64,000 bases of DNA from Tenrec ecaudatus. Lineage: Eukaryota; Chordata; Mammalia; Afrosoricida; Tenrecidae. The stretch lies in NCBI RefSeq assembly GCF_050624435.1, contig NC_134542.1, positions 107,801,677-107,865,676 of the forward strand, read 5' to 3'. A program made the position numbers and the translations under genes. Below are positions 12,901 through 24,790 of the stretch, piece by piece (the stretch's first letter is position 1; each line of letters starts with the position of its first letter). Under the pieces are notes generated by a model. It ran no database searches. It was given only the letters and a program-made list of their open reading frames with translations, and was not told the DNA's origin.

Positions 12901-14175
12901 TATAAATATGTATATGTAGGGGCAAACACATCCAATCATGGAAGACCCCAAACTGAGTACTCCTTAGACATAACCAAATGTTTTCAACATTCGTTTTCTG
13001 AGTGAAGACCAGAAACACGGTCATCAGCATAAGAAAGTTCACGAAAATCTTGATCTGCCTTCCAGTGAAGTGAGTAAAGCCTGTGGTTCTAAAAGCTTGC
13101 CAGTAAAAATAAAATAAAATGAAAACTTGTAACTGACCATATAAGACTAATCTATGGGTTTCCATCCACCAGGAGCTAAACAGTACGAGGTTACCATAAG
13201 AAACACATTTATAAGAGACATCAGCTCATTTATCCGGAGACCAGAAAAACTCAATGGTACCCAGCTGACACCACTGATGGTTCTGACTTGGTCACCATAG
13301 TTGGTCTTGAACAGAATGGGAGCAACAGTAGAGCAGACTTCAAATCCTAAAAAGGAAAGCAAAGGTAACACACAGAGAAGCTGGGGAAGTAGAGCACAAA
13401 TGACCGCCTGAGAAGATCCCCTTGAGATGCACTTTAAACCCAGAACCTAGCCTGTCCTGTGATACAGTCTGCTAGTGAAAGAGTGGAGTGACACGGAAAG
13501 TATAGTATGCCCAAGGTTAGTGCCTTACTTGAAACCCATCAATATGAAACCTAAAGATGAGAAATGCCTAGAGATCAAGGAAAATAAGGTACTGTAAAGA
13601 GAACAAACAGATGCAATTAAAGACAAGGTGGATGCATTATGATAAGTGTAACTAATGTCACCGAACAATTTGTGTGGATGTCAAATGAGAATTTAATTCT
13701 GAGAAAACGTTCATGAGAAACTCAAATGTTATTTTTGAAAAGCATGCTAATCAAACACAAGAAAAGTATCTCTGAAAAACCCAAATGGCAACATTAATTT
13801 GCCATGAGAAACTTAATTTCCAGAATTCAATGATATTTGTGTACACTGGTCAGCATATTCTATTCCCAATAGAAAAGACTTCTGGGGAAATTGCAGCACA
13901 AGGAAGTTGTCAGGGATTGTAGAATTAGAACAATGACATTCCAATGACCTTAAAAGAATGTTTCTCAAAAGATATTCCATAACATTTAGAGGACTTAAAG
14001 TTCATATGAATGAAGATTTTAATTATCATTATTACCTTATAGTGTCACAGAAAAATGTCATGTGCAATTGCCACTTAAAAGCTATTGCTTCTTAGGGCAA
14101 AACCAATGATTAAAAAAAGAAGTCAATTAAAAATGTTAACTAAGAAGTTATACAGGGGGACATTTGGCATAGCAG
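12901..14175. other. sequence without a recognised gene; possible old L1 3' UTR at 13200-13370
   Basis: The string 'ggagaccagaaaaactcaat' followed by 'ggtacccagctgacacc' at 13238-13272 resembles the afrotherian L1 3' UTR block 'gagaccagaagaactagatg-gtgcccggct', but the surroundings are too diverged for a firm call. The rest is unrecognised. Confidence 0.3.
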
Positions 14176-14667
14176 ACATCATGTGATCATTGTTAAGTGC
14201 CCTCGACTCGGTCTTACTTCTTGGCTTCTGGAGTGTACAACAGAATGCAACCAGGCTCACTGCTGCACAGTCTGCATAGTCATTACTGTGCTTGAGTGCA
14301 CTGGTGGCCCCACTATGTCATCCTACAGCCTTGACAATCTTCCTCATGTTCAACGACCCTCTCCTCTACTTAATGTCATTTCTTTCCTTTGCTTGATGTC
14401 ATTTCCCAGAAACTGGTCTCTCCTGAAAACATGACCGAAAAAGTGAGAAAACTTCTTGCCACTCACACTTCCAAAGAGTTTCTACTTCTTCAAAGAGAGA
14501 TTCGTTGGTTCTTCTGGTCGTGCAAAATAACTTCAATATTCTTGGCCAACACTATCATTCAAATGTATCAGCTCTTTTGTGGTTTTCTTTACTTATTCAT
14601 TGTCCAATTTTCACACACATATGAGGGGCTTAAAAATACCATTATTTGGATCAAAAAGTGACATTTT

Positions 14668-14683
14668 ACTTTGTAACATTTTC
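14668..14683. repeat. left target-site duplication of the U1 retrocopy
   Basis: 'actttgtaacattttc' is identical to the right copy at 14865-14880. It directly precedes the T-run (the poly(A) tail on the other strand). Confidence 0.95.
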
Positions 14684-14700
14684 TTTTTTTTTTTTTTCTT

Positions 14701-14864
14701 CAGGGGAGAGCGCGAACGCAGTCCCCCACCACCACAAATCATGCAGTCGAGCTTCCCACATTTGGGGAAATTGCAGGGGTCAGCACATCTGGAGTGCATT
14801 GGATAAGCCTCGCCCTGGGAAAACCACCTTCGTGATCATGGTGTCTCCCCTGCCAGGTAAGTAT
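14701..14864 (-). pseudogene. RNU1 pseudogene: U1 snRNA processed pseudogene, full length (164 nt)
   Basis: U1 snRNA base-pairs with 5' splice sites in the spliceosome. Read on the minus strand, the segment starts exactly with 'atacttacctggcagggg' and ends with 'cgcgctctcccctg', 164 nt, the usual U1 length. By eye it differs from canonical U1 at about eight positions: two are CpG-decay type (near nt 65 and 93), and another turns the Sm site from AAUUUGUGG to GAUUUGUGG. The plus strand has a run of 14 T at 14684-14697, which is a poly(A) tail on the U1 sense strand. Perfect 16-bp repeats 'actttgtaacattttc' flank it at 14668-14683 and 14865-14880. These are hallmarks of L1-mediated retrotransposition. 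No U1 promoter (PSE/DSE) is expected or seen, since the flanks are RTE sequence. Confidence 0.96.
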
Positions 14865-14880
14865 ACTTTGTAACATTTTC
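14865..14880. repeat. right target-site duplication of the U1 retrocopy
   Basis: This is the second identical 16-bp copy and abuts the U1 5' end. The base before each copy is also T, so the duplication may be 17 bp. Confidence 0.95.
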
Positions 14881-14990
14881 AAGGGGTCATTGGCAGTGGG
14901 TTTCCTCAAAGCAGTGTGTCACTTAACTTCTTGACTACTGCTTCCATGAACACTGATTGCGAATCCAAGTAAAATTAAACCCCTGGCGAC

Positions 14991-16065
14991 CTATTAATTC
15001 AATAGATAGACATTGTATGGATAGCTATCAAATAGGTAGAGAATCTAATGTTTCATCTCCTACACTGACACATTAATACATAAAGGTAGCCTCTTCCCTG
15101 AATACTACAACCAAGAGGGTGTGTCCTAACATGCACAAATCTTCCTATTCCACCCTTACAGACCTCATGGCTATGGCTTTAGAAAATATTAAATATTAAG
15201 ATAATTCCAACACTAGCTAGAAGATCAAAGGACCGTATAATTTTAAAGACCTTTTTATTCTACAATTTCTAAAGGATAATCGAAGGCACATTTGGGGCAA
15301 ATTAAGGAAATGGCTTTGATTTTTTTAACTAATCATTACATAAATTGGGAAATTTCAAATGTCGAGTATCTTTTACATTATATTCATTTGGGGTTATTTT
15401 ATTTGGCTTATTAATTAATGGATAATTTTGGAAATAAAACATTGAATTAATTTAGAAGTTGTTCTGAATACCTTTAATAATAATCTGCATTAGGAAGAAA
15501 TCAGGCTGCCTAACCTTGATCTTAGGGGTGACCTTGCTAGCTGTGCATGCTGTAATATTTCACATCACGTTCCTGGACCTGATTTCCCCCCAAATATAAT
15601 AGGGATCCTCTTGGTTCTACCTTCAAAGGCTATTAAATGGGTCAATATTTGCCAAATGTTTAGAACAGTGCCTGTCACATAATAAATAAAATATAAATTA
15701 AAAACTAAGTATATGTGAGATTATAATACGGGTTGGAGAAGATGTTTAACAAATACTTTTCTGTATAATATATATTCGATAGAATGCATTTTCACAGTCA
15801 ACACATGGGATCAGATTATCAAATCAGATACAGACAAATTCGTTTCACATACTAAAATGATGTCAATATTCTCTAGAATACCAGTTGTTAAGAAACATAA
15901 TCCAAGCCAGTGTTAAGAAACATAATCCTCTTCTCAAATCCTCCTGTTTTGCCGCAGTCACATGCTTGCTTGCTGAGAAAACTACACGAAGTCTCTGAGA
16001 TCCAGAAATTATAACATGCAGTAGGGAAAATGTAACTTCAAAACATCTCAGTTGTATACCCGGGA
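14991..16065. other. AT-rich unique sequence
   Basis: No exon, RNA gene or repeat was recognised. A local duplication of 'gttaagaaacataatcc' occurs at 15887-15903 and 15912-15928. Confidence 0.4.
15887..15928. repeat. short tandem duplication
   Basis: 'gttaagaaacataatcc' occurs twice, at 15887 and 15912, 25 bp apart. The unit is about 25 bp. Confidence 0.85.
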
Positions 16066-16067
16066 GT

Positions 16068-16335
16068 GTGAAATGGCTTATGTGATGTACTCCAAGGGCC
16101 AGGTGTGGTAGGCAGAATGATGAGATGCCCTCCAGGATTTCAACACTTTCCCCCATTTATTGCATCACATCCAAATTTAGATGGTGCAGAGAAGAGGTTT
16201 AGCAGAAGTCATTAAGGTGCAAATTGGGTTGACTTTGAGATGGAGAGTAAGATTTTCTCACTGCCCTTGTCTGATCACATAAATACTTAAAGACAGTGGT
16301 CCCCCTGTCAGAGAACATTAGCTCTCGAGAGCGGT
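16068..16335 (+). mobile_element. ERVL-MaLR (MLT1-like) LTR fragment
   Basis: 'tgtggtaggcagaatgatga' near 16106 followed by 'cagaagtcattaaggtgc', 'gactttgagatgg' and 'ctgatcacataaatac' matches the order of the ancient mammalian block 'ggtaggcagaataatgg...gattaag...cttgagatgg...aatcacatgagt'. It is diverged, with no clear ends. The family name is from recall. Confidence 0.45.
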
Positions 16336-19300
16336 GACACAGTTTGGGAGTTGTGCATCGCTGACCAGATTAGTAGCTGCCAATGCAGTTTCTTTCAGTG
16401 GTACCATCAAAAAGCTCTGAAATCCCCCCCACAATCTGAATGAGCTTCAAGCGGATTCTTCTTTAGTGAAATCTTAAATAAAAGCGCAACCTTGCTTTGT
16501 TTATGGGATTTTTGAGAACCTGACTTAAATGCTCAAACCAGTCATGCCTTCTGTGGGCTTTCGAAATTCAAACTATGTGCCGATGTCAAGGTGCTGTACT
16601 ATGCTTGTAAATTAATGGTTCTTGGTTATACATCCAGAGAAAATTAATATACCATGTCTCATTAATATATAGACTGAACATTTGTTTATGACAAATGAGC
16701 TTATATGAAGAAAATGTTGCATAAATATTTCCATAATAAAGATGTTCTTTTTAGAAAATAATATTAGTCTATTTGCCATGGAAATCCACTCATGTGAATG
16801 AAAAAGTTAGAGCAGATCATCGGGCTCTTGTTTCTCTTAAGTTTGGCCCTCCAGCATTCGGAGCAGGAATTTGTCACCGTCCATTTACTTTGATTTTTTT
16901 TCCCCTCTGTGCATCCTGAAGCAATTTAATTTCAAATATTCTATTTCCTTGTCAGGTGATTTCACAATGTACATCAAGTTATTAGGATGGGAACACTGCA
17001 GGTCAAGTATCAGATTGTATGTTATTCAATCATATTATTTAGTACATAAGTATATTCCAGAGGTGGAACAAAAGGAAAGCAATAGTGGATGCTAAAATTC
17101 CTAGTTTGCATTTGTAGTGGAACATCTAAGATTTAGTCTTTTTTTCTCTAATGCTGGAAAAATCTATAAAACAGTAGGTCCCGTTTTCTCTGAATATTTT
17201 TGGTTTAAAGCCTAAGCATATAAAAGAGCAGGTGTCCAAGCATCTTGTTCAAATGCCTATATTTCAAGCACTTTGTAAACTGTTTTGTCCAAGAACAACT
17301 TATGAAAAACTCATCTATACTTAGATGCCTGCGGATTTTCAGGAAATAAAAATATGTTATGAAGAAACTAATGTCTCTGTACCTCATTTTTCTCATTTGT
17401 GCAAAGGGTGATAATAATATATCTAATTCATTGTGTAGATATAAATATCAATTTAGAAAATGCATGAAAGCACTGATAATAGTGTCTGGAACCTATAATT
17501 GGCTCAATTAGAGTTTGCTATGAGATGATTGAGATGAAATGAGAGGAAATGGTTCTGAAGTAAAGACAGCAGAACAAAGGGAGGGAAATTTAATTTTCAA
17601 AGAGATTAGGTCCTGCATAAAGCATTTGGTAGGGAAGTCAATATTTTAACTTAGTTTCAGTGTTAAACAATCTTTTTTTTTCTACATAGATTTATTTCAC
17701 TTTCTACCAAATATTGCTCCATCCTTGGCTTCCTTATTTGTTCACCACAGAATATTCCTATCAATCAGAATTTGAAACATTTCACATCTTAGTAAAAAGC
17801 AAAGCATATGAAACACAATTTCAACAACATAAAATATAGTGGGCTTTTTTTGGGAGATGCTGTGTGTAATATGATAAAAATAAAACCAATTTAACAGGAA
17901 TATATTTTCACGAGCAATTTGTAATCTGAAAAATATTAGACTAGAAATAGTACATTTGACTAAAACTTTGAATTATATTTAAGCTTTTTTATTACTTTGG
18001 CTATACATGTAAAATATTTTACACCTTATAATAGTCTTATAATACTTTTACAAGAAAAATAAACTAAACCAAATAAAATAAGTCACAATATTTAATAAAA
18101 GATAGCAATCCAGACTGACAGGGATTTTCCTCTTAATATAAATAGGCTACTCAAAAACTTGGTACTAAAAGTCAAATTCTAAGTTAAGTCTGAGTACGAA
18201 CTTTCTCAATTTTATAGTTATCTATAAACCTAGATTTAGTAGGTGACTCTTTCATAAAAGCTATAATTTTGGACTTACTGTAATTAAATATAAGTTCTTA
18301 GCTCCTAGAAAGGGTGGTAAAATCTCTTTCAAATATGTGTAGGGTCAGATCTTCCGAAGTTTGTGGGCAAAGGTGGTACGGGTGCCAGTGCTAAGAGCTC
18401 ACATTTTCTCTCAGCTCAGGAAAAATCCTTGCAGGATAATAACTATTCACATTTAGCTCACAGAGGGGAACCATTAACTGTGGGTGCATTCGGATAACAG
18501 TAAAAGCCGATTTTAAATCAAATTAAATAGATGAATGCTTATGGCATATTGACATTTGAGACCATGCTAATAAAGTTCCCATGGGTTAATGGTTCTATGC
18601 TCTCATCCTATAGAGCAATGCCATAAATTAGTAGGTGATCAATTAAGAAGTAGACTGTAGAATGAAAACAAAATAGTGCAGAGAATTTTAGATGTATTTA
18701 AGTTTTTGTTTTTTCCTGAGAAACAAGAAGACATCTAGAACTTCCAATAGCAACAGATGAGAACCACCTAGATTTTGTTTGGGTGGGCAATGTAGAGAAG
18801 ACATTTCTCAGGCAAAATTGGACTAAAAATGAGATAAAAATTAAATACACACAGGATAAAAAATAAGAGTAAAGTTATGGATCAAAGTAAAACGAGGTCA
18901 TGAAGTCAATGTGTAAATTAATATGGCATAAAATAAGTTTGTATCAAAAGGCGCTTTCTAGTAAAGATACAAAGGAAGGCCATCATTTTCCTGTTAATGA
19001 ATGTATAAATAAGAGAAGACACATTGTCTGATACAAGCATATATGGGACAATTTATTGCAATATTCTGATTTTTTAAATTGATGACTGAGAATGAGGAGA
19101 CAGCATCCTGAATTGGGAGAAAGAGATATAAGACTGATAACCTCTAGTCGTCTTTCCTAAACCCGTATAGTTACAATTTATAAAGTAAACCAAGAAAAAA
19201 AAGGCATGGCACTAATGGATATAATGAAGAAAATGTCAAAATAATGGGTAAAAAGAGACAAACTGCACAGAATCTTTACTTTTTCTGCCAGAAGAAGAAG

Positions 19301-19479
19301 AAGGGCTTAGTCTTGTTTAACTTCCATGTCAACTTTGGGCAAGTGCGTCTCATGTCTGTGGATGCCCAATTAATTCATATCTATGATATTCCAATTAATA
19401 TTCCCAATGAAACTTTTAACTGTGATCAAAGGTCTGTATTCTTTTTTGGCATACAAACTCAATAGGAATTCAAGAGTTA
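16336..19479. other. AT-rich unique sequence
   Basis: A long stretch with no recognised gene, RNA gene or repeat. All open frames are short and in AT-rich DNA. Confidence 0.4.
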
Positions 19480-20020
19480 AGTGATAATTGCAACCCCAGG
19501 GGATCAGTCTATTTGCAGAAGACTATTACACCATGGGAGCCCAAATTCCATTTGGAGTGTCCCCATTCAGATTGAACCTTCAATGACTCCCTGAGACCAT
19601 TGATTAAGGATGTGAAGAGTCTTGGCCTCAGACAGAATGCACTGGAAAGTGGATTACTACAGCTAGAGTAGGCTAAAATGTGCATGATCATTTAGCTTCC
19701 CTTTTGATCTATTTTTAATTTTTCCTAGTCTATTATCTTTTACTTTCGTTTGTTTTTTGTGTTTTATTTTGTTGTCATTGTGGAAGTTTTTCATCTAAAT
19801 TTTAAAATATGAAATCTAGGCTAGTTAATACATAGAGACTGTAACTAGATTACATAGGTTCCGGCAGGGAAGATTGGGGTAAAGGGATGCTAAAATTGGT
19901 ACAAGAGTGAATAGAATGTTCTAAAATTGATTGCTGTGGTGATTTCACAACTGTTGTCATTATATTTAAACTATTGAACTATATGGTCTGTGTTATATGT
20001 CAATAAATGTGGTCATTTTT
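19480..20020 (+). mobile_element. old L1 3' end
   Basis: The tail 'gatttcacaactgttgtcat', 'aactattgaactatatggtc' and then 'atatgtcaataaatgtggt' follows the pattern of ancient mammalian L1 3' ends ('...ctgaactgtatg....atatctcaataaa'). The 5' limit is uncertain. Confidence 0.4.
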
Positions 20021-20715
20021 ATGTGTGTTTTTTCCCCTTTCAAAAAGGGGGAAATGTATCATAAGATCAGATAATTCTCCCTCATTTTCAAGCAAACCAA
20101 TTAAATGGTTAATGTAGTTGGCATATATTTTTTCCATAATATTATAAATAAGAGTTGGTAGATTGATAATTTATATTCTCAAGTCAACATGAAACAACCG
20201 TAAAAGTCAATGCTATAGTAAAAATAAATGATATATATTAGATAATTAACAACTAATGATATTTTCAGGGTAACTGATTAAAAATATTCACAACTCTAAA
20301 ATGCATTCAGAAGTTTATTTTAAGTAGAAGTGATAAGGATTCAGGAGTCTACACATTGTAAAATAATTTCATTTGTGATTAGATTTGACTTTATTTGCTA
20401 TTAGATTAGATTATATGGACTTCATTAAAGAAGAAAATGATGGAAAAATGAATTAGGGGGAAAAAAAGCTATGTTACCAACATCATCAAAATCACTAGTA
20501 AATGAAAATTCGTTTTCCAGACTGAAATTTATTATTGAATTTTACTTATTAATTTTAACCTACCAAATTTTAGATGTTTAAGCTACTGCCCATTAAAAGA
20601 AAATACAAATAATTCGAGGTTGTGTCGTACTTGATATCCTGAAAAACAAAATTGTGGAAAAATAAAATTCTGAATGGGACTTAGAATCAGCCTTCTGAGA
20701 TGTTTTTCTTTCTTT
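20021..20715. other. AT-rich unique sequence
   Basis: Nothing recognised. It ends at the T-rich start of the antisense L1 near 20716. Confidence 0.4.
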
Positions 20716-20781
20716 TCTTTAAAAAAAAAATCATTTTTATTGGAGGCTCATACAATTCTTATCACAATCCATACATACATC

Positions 20782-21306
20782 TGTTAGGCAGATAAGTGCA
20801 GGGATGGGATGTTCCTTAATGCATGCTCAGAGAGCCTAGCAGGAGAACAAAGGGCGGCGCACTGCACATGCTCAGAGGCCCACGGTCCCCCCTTCCCCCC
20901 TCCCCCCCCCCCCCCCGTGGGCATGGGTGGGTGTTAAACCTGGATCGGCCCACCTGGGCCAGGTGAATTCAATTCAGCCAATGGGGTTTATCTGGGGTCG
21001 TCCACCATGCCGTCCCCTGGAATCCTTGAAAAGGCAGGAACCTGGAGTCTGGGAGGGAGAACTTAAGAGAGGACTTGGGGAGAGATCTAACATAGTCACA
21101 GGGAAGGACATCTTTGCATGACACCGAGCAGTCTCTGCCAGGCTGCATGGTCTGGAGGAATCCTATGGGTGCCACGTAAAACCGGAAACTTCTTCTAACT
21201 CTCATTAAACTCACTTGGCTCACGAGCAAGGCTTCGGTGTGAATTCTTTCTCGTGTGGAGCCAAGGACCGAGGTGTAACTCTATCTCCAGAGAGAGAGTT
21301 CTAACA
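20782..21306 (+). mobile_element. solo LTR of an endogenous retrovirus, 525 bp
   Basis: The element begins TGTTAG and ends CTAACA, a perfect 6-bp inverted pair, and is flanked on both sides by CATC (20778-20781 and 21307-21310). A 4-bp duplication is typical of gammaretrovirus-like (class I) ERVs. A polyadenylation-like ATTAAA lies at 21204-21209, about 100 bp before the end. A C-rich tract of mostly C lies at about 20888-20916. No gag, pol or env remains, so two LTRs have recombined to one. It has more CpGs and less decay than the neighbouring repeats, which suggests a fairly recent insertion. Sense orientation is inferred from the ATTAAA position. Confidence 0.9.
20888..20917 (+). repeat. 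poly(C) tract inside the LTR
   Basis: A nearly pure C run of about 30 bases, with two T interruptions near its start. It lies in the probable U3 region of the LTR. Confidence 0.9.
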
Positions 21307-21479
21307 CATCCATTGCATACATTTGTTGCCATCATCACTCAAGACATTTGCCTTCTACTTGAGCGCTTAAAGATGCTTCAGTGGCTGAAGTTGGCAGAGG
21401 AGGTTGTTATAGCTGGTAGGAGCCCAGTCACAGGCTCTCTGCCTGCCGCATAGCAACCCTGCCTACAAGAGAAGGGAAC

Positions 21480-21905
21480 TCTGACCCCTCTGCTTCATCC
21501 TGCTCATTGTTATGCTTGAACTCCTTGCAACCAAGATGCCCATCTATCTTTAGGAGAGTCTACCTCTTTTTTGTTAACCTCTTCTATCAAGCATGATGCT
21601 CTTTTCCAGGGCCTGCTCTCTGCTGACAACATGTCCGAGATACATGAGTTGAGCTCTTCCTGTTCCAGCTTCTAAGGAGAATTCTGGTTGTACTTCCTCC
21701 AGGTCAGATTTGTTTGTCCTTTTGGCAGTCCGGGGAAACATCCATTTGCTTTGCAAATACTGTAATCCAAATACATCGAACATTCTCTTCTCTTCCATAT
21801 TTATGGTGCACATTTTATGTGCATACGAAGTGATTGAATATATCATAGATTGGGCTGAGAACACTTTAGTCTTCAAAGTGACATCTTACCTTTAAATAGT
21901 TCTTG
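21480..21905 (-). mobile_element. RTE LINE fragment, copy A
   Basis: Antisense RTE blocks: 'caagcatgatgctcttttcc', 'tgacaacatgtccgagatac', 'tttgtccttttggcagtccg' and 'acactttagtcttcaaagtg' (21860-21880). The last block recurs at 22390, which shows that a second copy follows. Confidence 0.7.
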
Positions 21906-22029
21906 CAAAGAAGATTGGCCCAGTGTGCTGTCACAGTGCTGACTCATAGATCCCCTTGTATGACAGAATGAGGCACTCTTCCTTCCTGGGCCATCTTCAC
22001 AAATGTATCTTTTATTTAATTTTTTAAGG

Positions 22030-23250
22030 TATTCTGCCCATCTCTGTGAGGGTCTCCCTCTTTTGCCACTGACCCTGTGCTTTACCAAGCATGATGTTCA
22101 TTCTCAGGGACTCTCCTGATAACATTTCCAAAGTACATGTGACGAAGAGTCACATTTTCTCATATCTAAAGATCATTCTGGATAGACTTCTTCCCAAACA
22201 GATTTGTTTGTTCTACTAGCAGACCACGGTATTTTTAAATATTCTTCACCACCACCAACAAAAACAATTAAAAAATATTCTTCACCAACACAATATTTTC
22301 AATACATCAATTCTGCTGTTGTATTCCTTATTCACTGTTTCATTTTCACAAGCATAGGAGGCAATTGAAAATACCATGGCTTAGGCCAGGCACACTTTAG
22401 TCTTCAAAGTGATGGCCTTGTTCTTCAACCCATTAAAGAGATCAGAGATCGTGGGCAGCAGATTTCCTAGTGAAATTTTGTCATTTGACTGGTGCTCCAT
22501 GAACATTGACTGTGACTCTAAGCAAAATGAAATCCTTGACAAATTAGATTTTGTCTCTGGTATCATGGTGCTTTCCATGGATTCAGTTGTTAATATTTTG
22601 ATTTATTTTACGTTGAGTTGTAATCCATATTGAAGACTGTACTTGAGCTTCATCAGCAAGTGCTTCCAGTGGTGATGTTTGCATAGTACAAGTTGTTAAT
22701 AAGTCTTTCTCCAATCAATGCCTTTTTTTAGTTCCATATAGTCCAGCTTCTTAGGTTATTTGTTCCACATACAGGTTGACAAAGTATCATGAAAAGATAC
22801 AACTCTGACATATGTTTTTCCTGATTTTAGACCATGTAGTATCCTCCTGCTCTGTTTGTACAACTGCCTCTTAATCCATGAACAAGTTCCACAAGGGCAT
22901 GATGAAGTGTATCGACATTCCCATTCTTCTCAATTTCATTCATAGTTTAGTGTGACCCACACAATTGGATGCATGTGTATAGTCAACAAAACACAAGATT
23001 CATCTAACAGGAGCAATGATATCCCTTACGGATAATCCTCTGCTATATTCAACTGGAATTTCCAGCAGCTCTATGTAGATGTACTTGCTGAACTCCTAGA
23101 TGAAAGATCTTCAGCAAAATTTTGTGTGCATATAATGTTAATGATACCATTTGATAGTTTTCATATTCTCTTGGGTCACCTTTCTTTGGAATAGATATAA
23201 ACATGGCTCTCTTCCAGCTGTTTAGCCACATATCTGTCTTCCAAATTCCA
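22030..23250 (-). mobile_element. RTE LINE fragment, copy B, with mutated RT site
   Basis: It restarts the same antisense order: 'aagcatgatgttcattctca' (22088), 'ttagtcttcaaagtgatggc' (22391), the motif C region at 22675-22725, and 'cctttctttggaatagatat' (23179). On the minus strand the conserved INN-xYADD block reads INN-L-Y-Y-A-N, so YADD is destroyed. It runs from the RT core back to the thumb in reverse. Confidence 0.75.
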
Positions 23251-24790
23251 CAGAATGGATAAAAGAGTGATTACAGTCATTTATCAGCTTATTGAGACAT
23301 TTCCATTGACCTTACATCAATTCCTCTTGCTTCCATTGGCACTGATAATGAATCTAAGCAAAATAAAATCCTTGGACATACCAGTCTTTGCTCCAGTGAT
23401 CATGATGCTGTCTATTGGTCCAGTTGTAAGGATTTTGCTTTCCTTATATTGAATTCCAGTGGTGAAGTTTGCATATTACAAGTTCTTTCTCCATGTGTTG
23501 TGGTTCCGTATAGTCCAGCTTCATCCTGAAGGCTGCATTCTTCTAACTTGCTCACTAAATGCTTCAAGCCTCTTTGCTTTCAGCAAGTAAGGTGTGCTAT
23601 CTACATGTTGCACTTTGTTAAACTTTCTCCAATTCTGACACTGTATTCTTCTCTATATGGTCCAGCTTCTCAAATTATTTGCTCAGCTTACAGATGGAAT
23701 ATTTCACTGCCATCAAGTCATTGCTGACTCATAGTGATCCACTGTGGGTTTCCTATACTGAAACTTTTTATGGGAGTAGAAAGCCCACTCTTTCTCATGA
23801 GGATCTTGCTGTTGGTTTTGAACTGAGAACTACGAGGATCACAGCCCAATGTATAATCATGAATATCATGAAAGGATTCAAGCCTGAAATACCATGTTCA
23901 AACTTTTTTTTTAACTTTAAACTATGCTGTATCCTGTTATTCTGCTCAAAGAGCTGTCTCTTTTCCTATGAAACTGTCTTCCCTGATCTTAATGAAGTAT
24001 GGGAATTCTTATTCTTCACAATGCTATCATACTGTGATATGATCCATACAGTCTAATGCCTTTGTATAGTCAATAAAACAGAAAGAAACATCTTTTTGGT
24101 AGTCCCTACTTTCAGTCACAATCTATCTGACATCAGCAATAATATGCCTCCCTCCACATCTTCTTCCAGAAGTTTCCTCTTGATGTATGGTTAAAATTAT
24201 TTTTGAATTATCTTCAGCAAAATTTAACTTGCATATTATATTAATGATATTTAGAAATATCTGCACTCTCTTGGGTCAGGTTTTGGGGAACTGGCAGAAA
24301 TATATATCTATTTTAGTCTGCTGGCTAGTGAGCTGTCTTCCAAATTTTGGGCATTAATGAGTGAGCACATCCCGTAAGGAATCATTCTTTGAGATGTCTC
24401 AGTTTCCATTCCCTCAATTGCTGGATTATTGTTTTCCACTAATGCCTTGAATGCAGTGTGGCCCTTGTCCTTCCATGCTACTGGTTCTTGAAAAGATGCT
24501 ATCACTTGAAATGGCTGGACATTTACAAATCATTTTTGGAGCCAGGACTTCATATGTTCCTTGTAGTTTCTTTGGGTGATTCCTGCATCTTTCAATATTT
24601 TGCCTGTAGAATGATTAAATATTATGACACAAGGTTTGACTTTTTCTTCAGTTTTTTCAGTTTAAGATATTTTGAGTGTATCTTTTTATTTTTTGCAACA
24701 TTATTTTACGGCCAAATCACTGAGAATTATGTCCCATCTGATTTGGCACATAATTTTCTGGTATAGATTCAACCTATGACAATTGAGCAT
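23251..24790 (-). mobile_element. RTE LINE fragment, copy C, with AfroSINE insertion
   Basis: 'gtccagttgtaaggattttg' at 23412-23431 repeats a block already seen in copy B at about 22580, so this is a third antisense RTE segment. It continues through 'ctcaaattatttgctcagct', an inserted AfroSINE, 'ctttaaactatgctgtatcc', 'tttgtatagtcaataaaaca' and 'aatgccttgaatgcagtgtg' to about 24790. All coding frames are broken. Confidence 0.75.
23697..23862 (-). mobile_element. AfroSINE inserted in RTE copy C
   Basis: 'ctgccatcaagtcattgctg' and 'actcatagtgatccactgtg' open the antisense SINE. 'gttggttttgaactgagaac' is the reverse of the B-box side. RTE sequence is continuous when it is removed. Confidence 0.8.

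Larger units (their letters stand above)
14180..14990 (-). mobile_element. RTE LINE fragment, interrupted by a U1 snRNA retrocopy
   Basis: The antisense RTE signature runs from 14180 ('gttaagtgccctcgactcgg') through 'cttctggtcgtgcaaaataa' and 'acacacatatgaggggctta' to 14666. It resumes after the U1 insertion at about 14881 with 'tcaaggggtcattggcagtg', then 'cttgactactgcttccatga' and 'gattgcgaatccaagtaaaa', which are standard RTE antisense blocks. The coding frame is lost. Confidence 0.7.
20720..21372 (-). mobile_element. L1 3' end split by a solo LTR
   Basis: The antisense L1 3' end starts at the A/T runs near 20720 with 'ttggaggctcatacaattct' and 'tatcacaatccatacatac'. It is broken at 20781 and resumes at 21307 with 'catccattgcatacatttgt' and 'catttgccttctacttgag'. 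Excising 20782-21306 plus one CATC copy restores a continuous L1 tail. Confidence 0.85.

Noticed and set aside
14579-14873. Open frames and perfect splice-like sites suggesting a coding exon
   Set aside because: The 'cag|gtaagt' is the complement of the U1 5' end and the T-run is a poly(A) tail; the whole segment is a U1 retrocopy.
23679-24056. 125-codon plus-strand frame
   Set aside because: It crosses an AfroSINE-RTE junction, both in antisense, so it cannot be a natural coding unit.
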